A stretch of 64,000 bases of DNA, taken from positions 1,054,001 through 1,118,000 of the forward strand of contig CBDDEN010000011.1 of the NCBI GenBank assembly GCA_965226925.1, given 5' to 3'. Origin of the DNA: CBDDCX01 sp965226925. Lineage in GTDB: Bacteria; Gemmatimonadota; Gemmatimonadetes; Longimicrobiales; Gaopeijiaceae. A program made the translations under genes and the position numbers. Positions 26,314 to 35,847 of this stretch are shown here, one piece after another (within the stretch, counting starts at the first letter, position 1; the number at the start of each line of letters is the position of its first letter). Under the pieces are notes generated by a model. That model had not been told where the DNA came from, made no database searches, and saw nothing but the letters and a program-made list of their open reading frames with translations.

Positions 26314-27480
26314 TCACGGGCCCGCCCCCGGCGTCAGCGACCCGAGCACGCGAGGGCCGCGAGCCCCCGTCGCGTCGGGCGCATTGCACGCGACTCCGTG
26401 TAGATGCGCCCACGCGAGAACGGCGAAGGCCAGCGCCTCGCGGGCCTCCGGGTCGACGCCGAGCTCGCCGCCGTCCAGCACGGGCACCGGCGCCAACTCC
26501 TCACGAATCGCCGCGGACAACACAGGGTTTCGCGATCCTCCGCCCATGAGAAACACCTCGTCGAGCCCCCGGGGCAGGACCCACGTCCGGTATGCGTCCC
26601 CCACGCTGCGTGCGGTCAACCCCACCAGCGTAGCGATCAGATCGCACCAGCGTTGCTCGTCCGATCCGGGAACCAGACCCTCGGCGAGCCGGCGCACGTA
26701 GTCGCGACCGTACCGCTCCCGTCCGGTCGTCTTGGGGGGTGCGGCCCGCAGGTACTCGTCGTCGAGGAGACGAGCCAGCAACTTTTGGTCCACGCGACCC
26801 CGCCCCGCGAGCCGGCCGTCCACGTCGAACGGGAGCTTTCCGTCGGTGGCCTGTCGCGTCGCCTCGTCCGCCAGACCGATACCCGGACCGGTGTCGAAGG
26901 CGAGGAGTGGCTCCTCTGAACCGGCCCGCGGAAGCCACGTCACGTTGGAGATGCCACCCATGTTGTGAACGGCTCGCCTTCGGTCGGGCTCCGAGTAGAG
27001 CAGCCAATCCGGCCAGGTGACCATCGGAGCTCCATGTCCCCCGGCGGCCACGTCCCGGCTTCGGAAGTCGCTCACCACCGCCGCGCCCGTGACCTCTGCC
27101 ACCGTGGCCGGGTCGCCGAGTTGGAGGGTCGACCCGCGAACTCCGCCCTCGGGTGGGATGTGCCAGATGGTGTGGCCGTGACACCCGACGGCGGTCAGGT
27201 CGGCCGGGCTAACCCCCGCACCCTCGCACACCCCGAGGACGGCCGCGGCCATCCACTCTCCGAGCGACGCGTTCAGGCGGCACAGCCCCTCGGGTGTCCC
27301 GTCTTCCATGCCCTTCAACAGAAGGGCCTGTCGCTCCGGGCCGTACGGGGTGCTCTGGAACGCGACGAGGCTCCAGGAAAGATCCTCCGACGTGCTCCCC
27401 TCGAAACGCACCAGCGCGGCGTCGATACCGTCCAACGACGTTCCCGACATCAAGCCCACGACGAGCTCTCCGGACGTCAC
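26314..27480 (-). CDS. anmK: Anhydro-N-acetylmuramic acid kinase
   Basis: A 388-residue AnmK. The start is GTG 27480 (VTSGELVVGLMSGTSLDGID, the family N-terminus with its ATP-binding GMSGTS-type motif); the frame continues upstream but that is inside murQ. Other landmarks: GCHGHTIWH, VVSDFRSRDVAAGGHGAP, HNMGGISNVTWLP, FDTGPG and FLMGGGSRNPVL. It opens the 1,6-anhydro ring of recycled anhydro-MurNAc and phosphorylates it to MurNAc-6-phosphate. The GTG overlaps the murQ stop (GTGA), so the two consecutive enzymes of the pathway are translationally coupled. Confidence 0.94.
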   Translation of the reverse strand: MTSGELVVGLMSGTSLDGIDAALVRFEGSTSEDLSWSLVAFQSTPYGPERQALLLKGMEDGTPEGLCRLNASLGEWMAAAVLGVCEGAGVSPADLTAVGCHGHTIWHIPPEGGVRGSTLQLGDPATVAEVTGAAVVSDFRSRDVAAGGHGAPMVTWPDWLLYSEPDRRRAVHNMGGISNVTWLPRAGSEEPLLAFDTGPGIGLADEATRQATDGKLPFDVDGRLAGRGRVDQKLLARLLDDEYLRAAPPKTTGRERYGRDYVRRLAEGLVPGSDEQRWCDLIATLVGLTARSVGDAYRTWVLPRGLDEVFLMGGGSRNPVLSAAIREELAPVPVLDGGELGVDPEAREALAFAVLAWAHLHGVACNAPDATGARGPRVLGSLTPGAGP

Positions 27481-28391
27481 TCCCCGGAGTCTCCAGGCAG
27501 GTCCGCGAGCACGCGCGCCAGCACTCCCTCCGCCGCCGAGAGCATCCGGGCCGCTTCGTCCGCCGTGACCCCGTGCCCTCCCATGACCAGCGCCGTCTTC
27601 ACGTGACCCCCCGCCTCGGTCAGCAGGGCCAACGCTTCCGCCCGATCCAGGCCGAGTGTCTGCATCAAGATCCTCTCGCCTCGGTCCTGGAGCTTCTCGC
27701 ACGTCGCCTGCAGATCGACCATCAGGTTTCCGAAGACCTTGCCGATCCGGATCATGGCCCCTGTCGTAATCACGTTCAGGACCAGCTTGGTGGCGGTTCC
27801 CGCTTTCATGCGTGTGGAGCCGGTGACCACTTCGGGCCCCACCAGCGGTGCGATGACGACGTCGTGGGTCTCCACCAGCTCGGGCGACGGCTGGGTGCAG
27901 AGGAGAAACCCCGTGCGAGCGCCCAGTTCGCGAGCACGGGCGAGGGCGCCGTGCACGTAGGGCGTCGTCCCGGACGTGGCGATCCCCAGGACGAAATCCT
28001 TCGGCCCTACGTGCCTGTCGTCGACGGCTGTCGCGCCGTCTTCACGGCTGTCCTCGGCGCCTTCCTGCGAGCGTACCAACGCCTCCAGGCCACCGGCGAT
28101 GATCCCCTGCACCATCGTGGGGTCCGTGCCGAAGGTCGGAGGCATCTCGGCCGCGTCGAGCACTCCCAGGCGCCCCGAGGTACCGGCCCCCACGTAGATC
28201 AGGCGGCCGCCCGCCCTGAACGCCTCCACCACCATGTCGATCGTGCTCGCCAAGGCCATCCGTTCTTCGGCGACGGCGTCGGCCACCATGCGGTCTTCGG
28301 CGTTGATGAGATCGACGATCTCCAAGGCCGACAGCGTGTCGATGCGCGCGGAACGCGGGTTCCTCTGCTCTGTAAGACGGTCATCGAGCAT
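27477..28391 (-). CDS. murQ: N-acetylmuramic acid 6-phosphate etherase
   Basis: A 304-residue SIS-domain etherase. Motifs: LTEQRNPRSARIDTLSALEIV at the start, YVGAGTSGRLGVLDAAEMPPTFG (sugar-phosphate site), GIATSGTTPYV, and GSTRMKAGTATKLVLNVITTGAM. It removes lactate from MurNAc-6-phosphate to give GlcNAc-6-phosphate in peptidoglycan recycling. It precedes anmK in the same operon; AnmK makes its substrate. There is no muropeptide permease or NagZ in the window. Confidence 0.95.
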   Translation of the reverse strand: MLDDRLTEQRNPRSARIDTLSALEIVDLINAEDRMVADAVAEERMALASTIDMVVEAFRAGGRLIYVGAGTSGRLGVLDAAEMPPTFGTDPTMVQGIIAGGLEALVRSQEGAEDSREDGATAVDDRHVGPKDFVLGIATSGTTPYVHGALARARELGARTGFLLCTQPSPELVETHDVVIAPLVGPEVVTGSTRMKAGTATKLVLNVITTGAMIRIGKVFGNLMVDLQATCEKLQDRGERILMQTLGLDRAEALALLTEAGGHVKTALVMGGHGVTADEAARMLSAAEGVLARVLADLPGDSGE

Positions 28392-28550
28392 GAATGCGAC
28401 CTCGCTCCTCCGTGAAGGGTACCGACGTGTCTACCCGCATCGCTTGCGACATCTCGCGGACGCGGACAAGCTAACCTTCGTATTTTTACGGCAGCAACCG
28501 GCGTCATCCAGAGACGGCGGTCCGAATCACATACACCGAGCGTAGACCCT

Positions 28551-29759
28551 TTGAACCTACTCGAGCGGGCCCGAGCGATGACCCAGGACCTGGTCGAGAT
28601 ACGGCGAGATCTGCACCGGCACCCAGAGCTGTCCTTCGAGGAGGTGCGCACCGCCGGGATCGCGGCGACCGCCATGAAGGACCTGGGGTGTCGGGTTCGA
28701 ACTCGGGTGGGCGTTACGGGTGTGGTGGCCGAGATGGAGAACGGTCGGGGCCCCACGGTGGCACTCCGGGCCGACATGGACGCCCTGCCCATCCAGGAGA
28801 CCAATACCCACGGCTTCGTCTCGGAATCTGCCGGTGTCATGCACGCGTGTGGCCACGACGCACACGTGGCGGGCCTGATCGGAGCGGCGAGGTTGTTGGC
28901 CCGAGAGAAGGCCGAGGGGCGGCTGCCCCCGGGCACCGTCCGCTTTCTGTTTCAACCCTCCGAAGAAGCGGCGGACAACGAGGGCAAGAGCGGGGCCATG
29001 CGCATGGTGGAGGAGGGCGCCATGGAGGGGGTCGCTGCCGTGACGGGGCTCCACATCGCGTCTATGCTCCCCACGGGCAAGCTCTTCTTCCGGGCGGGGC
29101 CTCTCATGGCGGGCACCGAGGAGATTCGGGTCGAGGTTCGAGGCCAAAGTGGTCACGCCGCAAGGCCCGACCTCGGAGTCGACGCGCTCGTGCTGGCCGC
29201 GCTCGGCATCGTGACCGCGCAGCAGGCCGTATCCCGCGCCCTATCTCCGACCGAGGCGGGCGTTCTTACCTTCGGTCGCATCGAAGGAGGCACGGCCGGA
29301 AACGTATTGGCCGATCGGATCACGATCGATGGGACCATGCGCTTCTTCACCGAGGAGGTGCGCGAGCGTCTCTCCCGGCACCTTAAGGCATCGTTCGGCA
29401 TGCTCGAGGCTCTCGGTGCCCAGGTGACCGTCCGGATCGGCCCCGGGTATCCTCCCGTGGTCAACGACGCCCGGGTCACGGAGTGGGTGCGATCGGCGGC
29501 CGCAGCCCTCGTTGGGGAGGACGCCACGCTGCCCATCGAACCGATGACGCTGTCCGAGGACTTCTCGTTTCTGGCGCGCGAGGCGCCCGGCACGTTCTAC
29601 TTTCTGGGCGCGGCCCCAGCCGAGCCACGCATGCACCACCGTTCCGACTTCGACATCGATGAATCCGCCATCCCGGTCGGCGCCGCCACACTGGCCGCCG
29701 GCGCGGTCCGCCTCCTAGGGGAGATGGCCGGAGGCGATCACAGCCATGAGGACGATTGA
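28551..29759 (+). CDS. M20-family amidohydrolase (metal-dependent peptidase/deacylase)
   Basis: A 402-residue M20D-type hydrolase. Metal-site elements are MHACGHDAHVAGLIG, LFQPSEEAAD, and VTGLHI; the dimerisation/lid domain begins near GTEEIRVEVRGQSGHAARPD, and a late ligand lies in MHHRSDFD. This subgroup includes hippurate hydrolase, IAA-amino-acid hydrolases and N-acetyl-diaminopimelate deacetylase; substrate unknown. Start is TTG 28551, or ATG 28578 (MTQDLVEIRRDLH); the ribosome-binding site does not settle it. The GGT lipoprotein gene begins at the base after its stop codon, so both are probably co-expressed in amide or peptide breakdown. It diverges from murQ. Confidence 0.88.
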   Translation: MNLLERARAMTQDLVEIRRDLHRHPELSFEEVRTAGIAATAMKDLGCRVRTRVGVTGVVAEMENGRGPTVALRADMDALPIQETNTHGFVSESAGVMHACGHDAHVAGLIGAARLLAREKAEGRLPPGTVRFLFQPSEEAADNEGKSGAMRMVEEGAMEGVAAVTGLHIASMLPTGKLFFRAGPLMAGTEEIRVEVRGQSGHAARPDLGVDALVLAALGIVTAQQAVSRALSPTEAGVLTFGRIEGGTAGNVLADRITIDGTMRFFTEEVRERLSRHLKASFGMLEALGAQVTVRIGPGYPPVVNDARVTEWVRSAAAALVGEDATLPIEPMTLSEDFSFLAREAPGTFYFLGAAPAEPRMHHRSDFDIDESAIPVGAATLAAGAVRLLGEMAGGDHSHEDD

Positions 29760-31541
29760 ATGCCGCCAAGGCGACTGATCCCGAAGCGTCCGACAACGTT
29801 GAGTGCGCTCGCGTTCGGACTCGCTTTGTCGACCGGGGCGTGCTCTCCCGAGGGGAACGCGCCCTCCAGCACGCGCCCCGCCGCCGCCGTCTCGTTCCCC
29901 CAGGCGTGGCGTTACCCGGCCGATGCCCCTCCGGTCACGGCGGCGCGAGGGATGGTGGTCAGCACGGACGTCTACGCGAGCGAAATCGGCGTGGAGGTCA
30001 TGCGGGCCGGTGGCAACGCCGTGGATGCGGCGATCGCCGTGTCCCTGGCCCTGGCCGTCGTGAACCCGGAAGCCGGGAACATCGGGGGCGGCGGGTTCAT
30101 GATGGTGAGGATGGCGGACGGCTCGACGGCCGCGCTCGACTACCGGGAGAAGGCGCCGCTCGCCGCGACCCGTGACATGTTCTTGGACGAGGCCGGCAAC
30201 CTCACCGACAAGTCGGTGGTGGGGCACCTTGCGGCCGGCGTGCCCGGTTCGGTGATGGGCTTGTGGGAGGCGCACCGGCGCTTCGGCTTCCTGCCGTGGG
30301 CCGATCTCGTCGAGCCGGCCGTGGGGCTGGCCGAGGAGTTCGTCGTGCACGAGCGCTTCCGCGGCAATCTGCTGAGCTCCAGTGACGGGCTGACCCGATT
30401 CGCTACGACGGCGGCGACGTTCCTACCCGACGGACACGTCGCCGAAGTGGGTGAGACCTTCTCGCAACCCGAGTTGGCTGTGACGCTTGCGAGAATCCGG
30501 GACCACGGTGCGGACGGATTCTACAGGGGTGAGACGGCCGACCTGATCGTCGCCGAGATGGAGCGTGGCGGCGGGATGATCTCCCACCGGGATCTCGAGG
30601 CGTACACCGCCGCCTGGCGCGACCCCATCGAGTTCACCTACCGCGGATTCGGGGTACTGTCCATGCCCCCTTCTTCGTCGGGTGGAGCCACCATGGCCGA
30701 GATGGCCAACATCCTGGAGGGCCACGATCTCTCGTCCCTTGAGTGGCACTCGGCGGACATGGTCCACCTCATGGCCGAAGCGTGGCGCCGAGCCTACTCC
30801 GATCGAAACGAGTACCTCGCCGACCCGGATTTCGTCGATATTCCGCTGGCGCGCATGACGTCGAAGGAGTACGCACGCGAGAGGGGAGCGGATATCACGG
30901 ATCGGGCCACCCCTTCTTCCGAGGTCGGTCCCGGACTCGAACCGCCGCACGAAGGGGATCACACGACCCACTTCTCCGTGGTGGACGCCGACGGAAACGC
31001 GGTTTCGGTCACGACCACCATCAACTCCTGGTTCGGCAGCAAGGTTACCGTGACCGGAGCCGGGTTCGTGCTCAACAACGAGATGGACGACTTCTCCGCC
31101 AAACCGGCGACGCCGAACCAGTTCGGGTTGGTGCAGGGCGAGAGCAACGCCGTGGGTCCCAGTAAACGGATGCTCTCGGCCATGACCCCCACCATCGTGA
31201 CCCGCCCCGACGGTGAGCTCTTCTTCGTCACCGGGACACCCGGAGGCGCCACGATCATCACCACGACTTTTCAGACGATCGTGAACGTGGTGGACTACGG
31301 AATGAACGTTGTGCAAGCCGTGCACGCCCCTCGCGTGCATCATCAGCATCTGCCCGACCAGATCTACTACGAGAACGCGGGCCTCGGCCCCGCCGTGGTG
31401 GCGGCCCTCGAGGCCCGCGGGCACACGATGGTGGAGCGCAGCGGGGTCTCGGGCGACGTGCAGGCCATCATGGTCATGCCGGACGGTACCCTGCAGGCCG
31501 CCTCCGACCCGCGTCGGGGTGGCACAGCGGTCGGGTGGTGA
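29760..31541 (+). CDS. ggt: Gamma-glutamyltransferase, lipoprotein form
   Basis: A 593-residue Ntn-hydrolase. The signal LSALAFGLALSTGAC ends in a lipobox, so the enzyme is membrane-anchored in the periplasm. Family features: AARGMVVSTDVYASEIGVEVMRAGGNAVDAAIA and NPEAGNIGGGGFM in the large subunit; autocleavage before the threonine of HTTHFSVVDADGNAVSVT gives the small subunit; PSSSGG... and GTPGGATIITTTFQ line the active site. It hydrolyses or transfers gamma-glutamyl groups, for example from glutathione. ATG 29760 directly abuts the M20 gene stop, and the ABC exporter follows after about 20 bases. Confidence 0.94.
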   Translation: MPPRRLIPKRPTTLSALAFGLALSTGACSPEGNAPSSTRPAAAVSFPQAWRYPADAPPVTAARGMVVSTDVYASEIGVEVMRAGGNAVDAAIAVSLALAVVNPEAGNIGGGGFMMVRMADGSTAALDYREKAPLAATRDMFLDEAGNLTDKSVVGHLAAGVPGSVMGLWEAHRRFGFLPWADLVEPAVGLAEEFVVHERFRGNLLSSSDGLTRFATTAATFLPDGHVAEVGETFSQPELAVTLARIRDHGADGFYRGETADLIVAEMERGGGMISHRDLEAYTAAWRDPIEFTYRGFGVLSMPPSSSGGATMAEMANILEGHDLSSLEWHSADMVHLMAEAWRRAYSDRNEYLADPDFVDIPLARMTSKEYARERGADITDRATPSSEVGPGLEPPHEGDHTTHFSVVDADGNAVSVTTTINSWFGSKVTVTGAGFVLNNEMDDFSAKPATPNQFGLVQGESNAVGPSKRMLSAMTPTIVTRPDGELFFVTGTPGGATIITTTFQTIVNVVDYGMNVVQAVHAPRVHHQHLPDQIYYENAGLGPAVVAALEARGHTMVERSGVSGDVQAIMVMPDGTLQAASDPRRGGTAVGW

Positions 31542-31566
31542 GGAGGAGGAGGACTTCGGCTTGGCG

Positions 31567-33381
31567 ATGAAGGAGCTACGAACGATCCTGCCGTACTTCC
31601 GGCCGTACCGGGCGGGAGTCGCGTTCGGGCTCGTTCTGGTGGTGATCAGCAACCTCTTCACCGTGGCCGCGCCCTACCTCGTCAAGCTGGCCATCGACGA
31701 TCTCAGTGATCCCACGCTGACCGCCGCTCGCGTCGGCGTCTACGCGTTGTTGATCGTAGGCGTGGCCTTGGTCGGGGGGGCAGCCAAGTTCGGGATGCGT
31801 CAGCTCCTGAACGGGCTGAGCCGCCGCATCGAATGCGATCTGCGAGACGACTTCTTCAGACACCTCCTACGGTTGGACGCGACGTTCTACGGATCGGTAC
31901 GCACCGGGGACCTCATGGCTCGGGCGACCAACGACACACTTGCGGTCCGTATGGCGGCCGGGCCGGCGATCATGTACTCGGTGAACACCTCGGTGATCTT
32001 CCTTCTCGCCCTGGGCTTCATGTTGTGGATCAGCCCGCGCCTCACCGCGTACGCGCTGATCCCCATGATCATCCTCCCGCCGGTCGTCCTGGCGTTCGGC
32101 CGGGTCATCCACGCCCGCTTCGAGCAGATCCAGGAACAGTTCTCCACCCTGTCGACGATGGTGCAGGAGAACCTGACCGGGATGAGGATCGTTCGGGCGT
32201 ATCGGCAGGAGGATTCACAGGCTCGGCACTTCGAGGAGCTCAATCGCCAGTACATGGAACGGAACATGGGCCTGGTGAAGGTGGCCGGGCTCTTTCACCC
32301 GATCCTCGCGCTCTTCTCCGGCGTCGGCATGGTGATCGTGCTCTGGCTGGGCGGCCTGGAAGTCATCGCCGGCCGCATCACCATCGGAGCTTTCGTCGCC
32401 TTCCAGATCTACCTGGCGCTGCTCATCTGGCCCCTCATCGCCCTGGGATGGGTTGTGAACCTCTACCAGAGAGGTGCGGCCAGCATGGGACGGATCAACA
32501 AGATCCTGTCAACCGAGCCCGGCATCCGAGCACCCGCACACCCGATCCGTCTCGGGAAGGCGCTGGGAGAGGTCGAGTTCCGAAACGTGTCGTTTCGATA
32601 TCCGGGCACGGAGCGACTCGTGCTCACGGACGTCTCCTTCGTGGCCAAACCCGGCGAGACGGTGGCTGTCGTGGGACCGACCGGCTCGGGTAAGTCGACC
32701 CTCGTCTCGCTGATCCCCCGAATCTACGACACGACCGACGGTGGGGTGTTGGTGGAGGGCGTAGGCGTCAAGGAGTTGGACCCCGACGAGCTGCGTGCCC
32801 TCATCGGCATGGTACCGCAGGACCCGTTCCTGTTCTCGACGACGATCGAGGAGAACATCGGGCTCGGCCTTCCCGGGGACTGGGCCCGCGAGGAGCGTCA
32901 AGCTCACAACGCCCCGGAGGGACCCCTGGAGGATCCGGAGGAGGCCGTGGCCGAGGCGGCCCGGATCGCCCAACTGGACGAGTCGATTCGCGGCTTTCCG
33001 AAGGGCTACGGCACCTATCTGGGTGAGCGGGGCATCAACCTCTCGGGAGGGCAGAAGCAGCGGGCGACCTTGGCCCGAGCCGTAGCGCGCGACCCCACGA
33101 TCCTGATTCTGGACGACGCGCTGAGCGCCGTGGATACCCACACGGAAGCCAAGATCCTGGATGATCTGGCACGAGTGATGGCCGGACGCACGTCGTTCAT
33201 CATCAGCCACCGCGTCTCGGCGGTCATGAACGCCGACCAGATTCTGGTCCTCGACGACGGGCGAGTCGCGGAGCGAGGCCGGCACGCCGACCTCATGTCG
33301 CTCGAGGGTACCTACGCCACGCTCCTGCGCCGGCAAATGTTGGAGCAGGACATCGAGTCCGCCGTGGTCGGAAGCCCCTAA
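31567..33381 (+). CDS. ABC exporter half-transporter (membrane domain plus ATPase)
   Basis: About 604 residues: a six-helix ABC type I exporter domain (residues 1-320) and an ATP-binding domain. Walker A is GPTGSGKST, Q-loop GMVPQDPFLFS, signature LSGGQKQR, Walker B LILDDALSAVD, H-loop ISHR. The residue after Walker B is Asp (DD), where the catalytic Glu is usual, as in the degenerate-site subunit of heterodimeric exporters; an acidic insert of about 20 residues (DWAREERQAHNAPEGPLEDPEE) precedes the signature. A partner subunit is not in the window. ATG 31567 has AGGAGG at long spacing (13); TTG 31561 has it at 7 and would add two residues. Follows ggt closely. Confidence 0.88.
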   Translation: MKELRTILPYFRPYRAGVAFGLVLVVISNLFTVAAPYLVKLAIDDLSDPTLTAARVGVYALLIVGVALVGGAAKFGMRQLLNGLSRRIECDLRDDFFRHLLRLDATFYGSVRTGDLMARATNDTLAVRMAAGPAIMYSVNTSVIFLLALGFMLWISPRLTAYALIPMIILPPVVLAFGRVIHARFEQIQEQFSTLSTMVQENLTGMRIVRAYRQEDSQARHFEELNRQYMERNMGLVKVAGLFHPILALFSGVGMVIVLWLGGLEVIAGRITIGAFVAFQIYLALLIWPLIALGWVVNLYQRGAASMGRINKILSTEPGIRAPAHPIRLGKALGEVEFRNVSFRYPGTERLVLTDVSFVAKPGETVAVVGPTGSGKSTLVSLIPRIYDTTDGGVLVEGVGVKELDPDELRALIGMVPQDPFLFSTTIEENIGLGLPGDWAREERQAHNAPEGPLEDPEEAVAEAARIAQLDESIRGFPKGYGTYLGERGINLSGGQKQRATLARAVARDPTILILDDALSAVDTHTEAKILDDLARVMAGRTSFIISHRVSAVMNADQILVLDDGRVAERGRHADLMSLEGTYATLLRRQMLEQDIESAVVGSP

Positions 33382-33461
33382 TCCACCCGAAGGGCCTAAT
33401 GTGTCAAGGTGAGGTCGCCCGGTTGGACCGGGGGAGTCGGTCTGAGGTTGGAACGGCCCCG

Positions 33462-34190
33462 CTAAATCCTCTGCAGCACCCAGTCGGGCGTAAAGCGCAC
33501 CAGATAGGTGCTCAGGATCGTGAACGAACCCGTCGCCAGCAGCAGCCCCAGAATGATGAGCATCACCCCCGAAGCCTTCTCCACGATCGGCAGAAAACGC
33601 CGAAACCTGGCGAATGCGCCCAGGAAGAGATCGAGAGCCAACGCGGAGACCAGGAACGGGATGGCCAGGCCCAGCGAGTAGACGCTGAGGAGCAACACAC
33701 CGGACCAGACGGTGTCCTGCGTCCCGGCCAAGGTGAGGATGGCCCCAAGAACCGGACCGATGCAGGGGGTCCAGCCTGCCCCGAACGCGGCGCCGACGCC
33801 CAAAGTGCCGATATACCCGGCGGGTTTGTCGTTTACGTGGACTCGTCGCTCCCGCATGAGGGGGGCGATGCGGAAGACGCCGGTGAGGTGTAGCCCAAGA
33901 ACGAGAATGAGAACGCCGCCGACGCGGGCGATCCACACCTCGTAGACCCGAAGGAAGACCCCCAGGAACGACGCCGAAGCACCGAGCGTGATGAAGATGA
34001 TGCTGAAGCCCGCAACGAAAAGCAGCGAGTGCAGGAGGGTCGCCTTGCGATCCACTCCCTCTTGGAGATCCTCCAGGGACATCCCTGTGACGAAGGAGAG
34101 GTAGCTGGGCACCAGTGGCAGCACACACGGCGATAGAAACGAGAAGACCCCTGCCATCAGCGCGACCAGAATGCCAACCGAATCGGTCAT
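33462..34190 (-). CDS. ccdA: CcdA-type cytochrome c biogenesis / thiol-disulfide membrane protein
   Basis: A 242-residue six-helix protein of the CcdA/DsbD-beta family. The two redox cysteines are in FLSPCVLPLVPSYLSF (helix 1) and GWTPCIGPVLGA (helix 4), the family signatures. It moves electrons from cytoplasmic thioredoxin across the inner membrane to periplasmic thiol proteins, used in cytochrome c maturation or other reductive repair. It starts at the base after the cardiolipin-synthase-like gene stop. No cytochrome c maturation gene is nearby. Confidence 0.93.
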   Translation of the reverse strand: MTDSVGILVALMAGVFSFLSPCVLPLVPSYLSFVTGMSLEDLQEGVDRKATLLHSLLFVAGFSIIFITLGASASFLGVFLRVYEVWIARVGGVLILVLGLHLTGVFRIAPLMRERRVHVNDKPAGYIGTLGVGAAFGAGWTPCIGPVLGAILTLAGTQDTVWSGVLLLSVYSLGLAIPFLVSALALDLFLGAFARFRRFLPIVEKASGVMLIILGLLLATGSFTILSTYLVRFTPDWVLQRI

Positions 34191-35753
34191 CTATCTTCCT
34201 GGCGGTTCAATTATTCCGCGATCCGACGCGGCGTCGTGCCCGCCGTCCTCCGCATATCGGGCGCGCCACCTGTGCCATATGGCACGGACACCGGTCACGA
34301 CGCCCAGCCACAATAGCACAAAAGCCACGGCCCACCCGAACACACTCGGGAAGTAACCCACCAGGACCGCGCCCGAGATCGCGATTACTGACACGGTGCC
34401 GAGGATCGTGCGATCCTCTCGCCCCAAGGTGCGGTCTCCCGCGAGGGCCCCCCCGAAGGACGCCCCGGCACGCAACAGGTGGGCGAGCCGCCACGGTCGC
34501 GCGCTTCGCGTTTCGATCAACGCCTCGATCCGTTGGGTCAGGCCCCCCTGCGGCTCCAGCGGAGTCTCGGGAATGGGTCTGAGGGTGGGCAGATGGCGGT
34601 CCTCTGGCACAGCGGGGATGCGGCGACTCCCGGGGAGGACTATCTCGGACGAGGACGCCAGATCGGCGAGGAACAGTCCCTCGAGTTGCCCGGCGAGCGA
34701 TGCATCCATAACGCCGACGTCGATCTCCCAGTTCCCCAGCAGACTCCACGCGTTCAGGTTGCTCGAGCCCACGCGGCACCAAATCCCGTCGGCTACCGCG
34801 CTCTTCGCATGGATCATCGGACCCTGCCACTCGAAGAGGCGAACGCCGTTGTCCAGAAGGTAGCGATAGCCGGCTCTCGACAAGCTCCCGACGAGCGGCC
34901 AGTTGTTGTTCGCGGGCACCAGCAATCGGACGTCGACTCCGCCCCGGGCGGCCTCGGTCATGGCTTCGACCACGATGCCCGGAGCTACGAAGTAGGGGTC
35001 CGTGATCCAGAGCCGCTCCTGAGCCATCGCCGCCACAAGGGAGATCGTTCTCATCACCCTGCTACGGCGAGGTTCACCCTCTATGAGCCAGACCGACGTC
35101 TCCCCCCCGGCCGGATCCGCGGGCGCCTCGAGCACGTGGCTCGGGAGGGGCTCCCCCATTTCGTCCCAGATGCGTCCGAACGTCCGGCCAGCGACCGCGG
35201 CGGCAGGTCCACGGAACTCGACCCCCGTATCGCGCCAGGGCGCCTCGTCTGCCGTCCCCGCCCACTCCTGGCCCACGCAAAAGCCCCCTACGAAGGCGAC
35301 CTCGCCGTCCACCACCACCAGTTTGCGGTGGTCTCTCTGGAAGATGCCGTACGGGTCGCGAAGGGAGGGGCGGTTGAAGGCACGCACCTCGACTCCGGCC
35401 TGTCGGAAGGGCCTCCAGTACCGGCGAGGGGTCGCCCAGCAGCCCACCCAGTCGTAGAGAACTCGGACTTCGACCCCCTCGCGCGCCTTCTCGATCAAGG
35501 CGTCGCGAAAGACCTTTCCCACGGCGTCGTTTCGGAGGATGTAGTTCTCGAAGTGTATGTACCGCTTCGCGCTCTGGATGGCTTCGATCCATGCATCGAA
35601 CGTATTGGGCCCGTCGAACTGGAGACTCACGGCGTTCCCGGCGATCTCGGGCGACCCGGTCGCCCGGGCGAGCATGCTCGCACTCAGGTTGTGCAAGCCG
35701 TCCCGGGCGGACGTCGATGACTCGGCCAGGGACCGGCCCTGTGGCTCACTCAT
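34191..35753 (-). CDS. Cardiolipin-synthase-like phospholipase D family enzyme with C-terminal membrane segments
   Basis: A 520-residue PLD-superfamily protein with both HKD motifs: HRKLVVVDGEVAFVGG and HAKSAVADGIWCRVGSSNLN. It also has YIHFENYIL, a ClsA/ClsB-type N-terminal motif, and YFVAPGIVVEAM between the domains. It has no N-terminal helices; instead two hydrophobic segments lie near the C-terminus (about residues 450-495, TVSVIAISGAVLVGYFPSV and AFVLLWLGVVTGV). It should join two phosphatidylglycerols, or PG and PE, into cardiolipin. CcdA follows immediately. Confidence 0.88.
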   Translation of the reverse strand: MSEPQGRSLAESSTSARDGLHNLSASMLARATGSPEIAGNAVSLQFDGPNTFDAWIEAIQSAKRYIHFENYILRNDAVGKVFRDALIEKAREGVEVRVLYDWVGCWATPRRYWRPFRQAGVEVRAFNRPSLRDPYGIFQRDHRKLVVVDGEVAFVGGFCVGQEWAGTADEAPWRDTGVEFRGPAAAVAGRTFGRIWDEMGEPLPSHVLEAPADPAGGETSVWLIEGEPRRSRVMRTISLVAAMAQERLWITDPYFVAPGIVVEAMTEAARGGVDVRLLVPANNNWPLVGSLSRAGYRYLLDNGVRLFEWQGPMIHAKSAVADGIWCRVGSSNLNAWSLLGNWEIDVGVMDASLAGQLEGLFLADLASSSEIVLPGSRRIPAVPEDRHLPTLRPIPETPLEPQGGLTQRIEALIETRSARPWRLAHLLRAGASFGGALAGDRTLGREDRTILGTVSVIAISGAVLVGYFPSVFGWAVAFVLLWLGVVTGVRAIWHRWRARYAEDGGHDAASDRGIIEPPGR

Positions 35754-35847
35754 GGGAGAGGTTCTTCCTTCCGGCGTCCGCGGGGGTCGAGCTGTCTTCT
35801 CGTGGATTCATCGAGACCCCTGTCGGCGAGCCAGAGACCCGGTGCCT

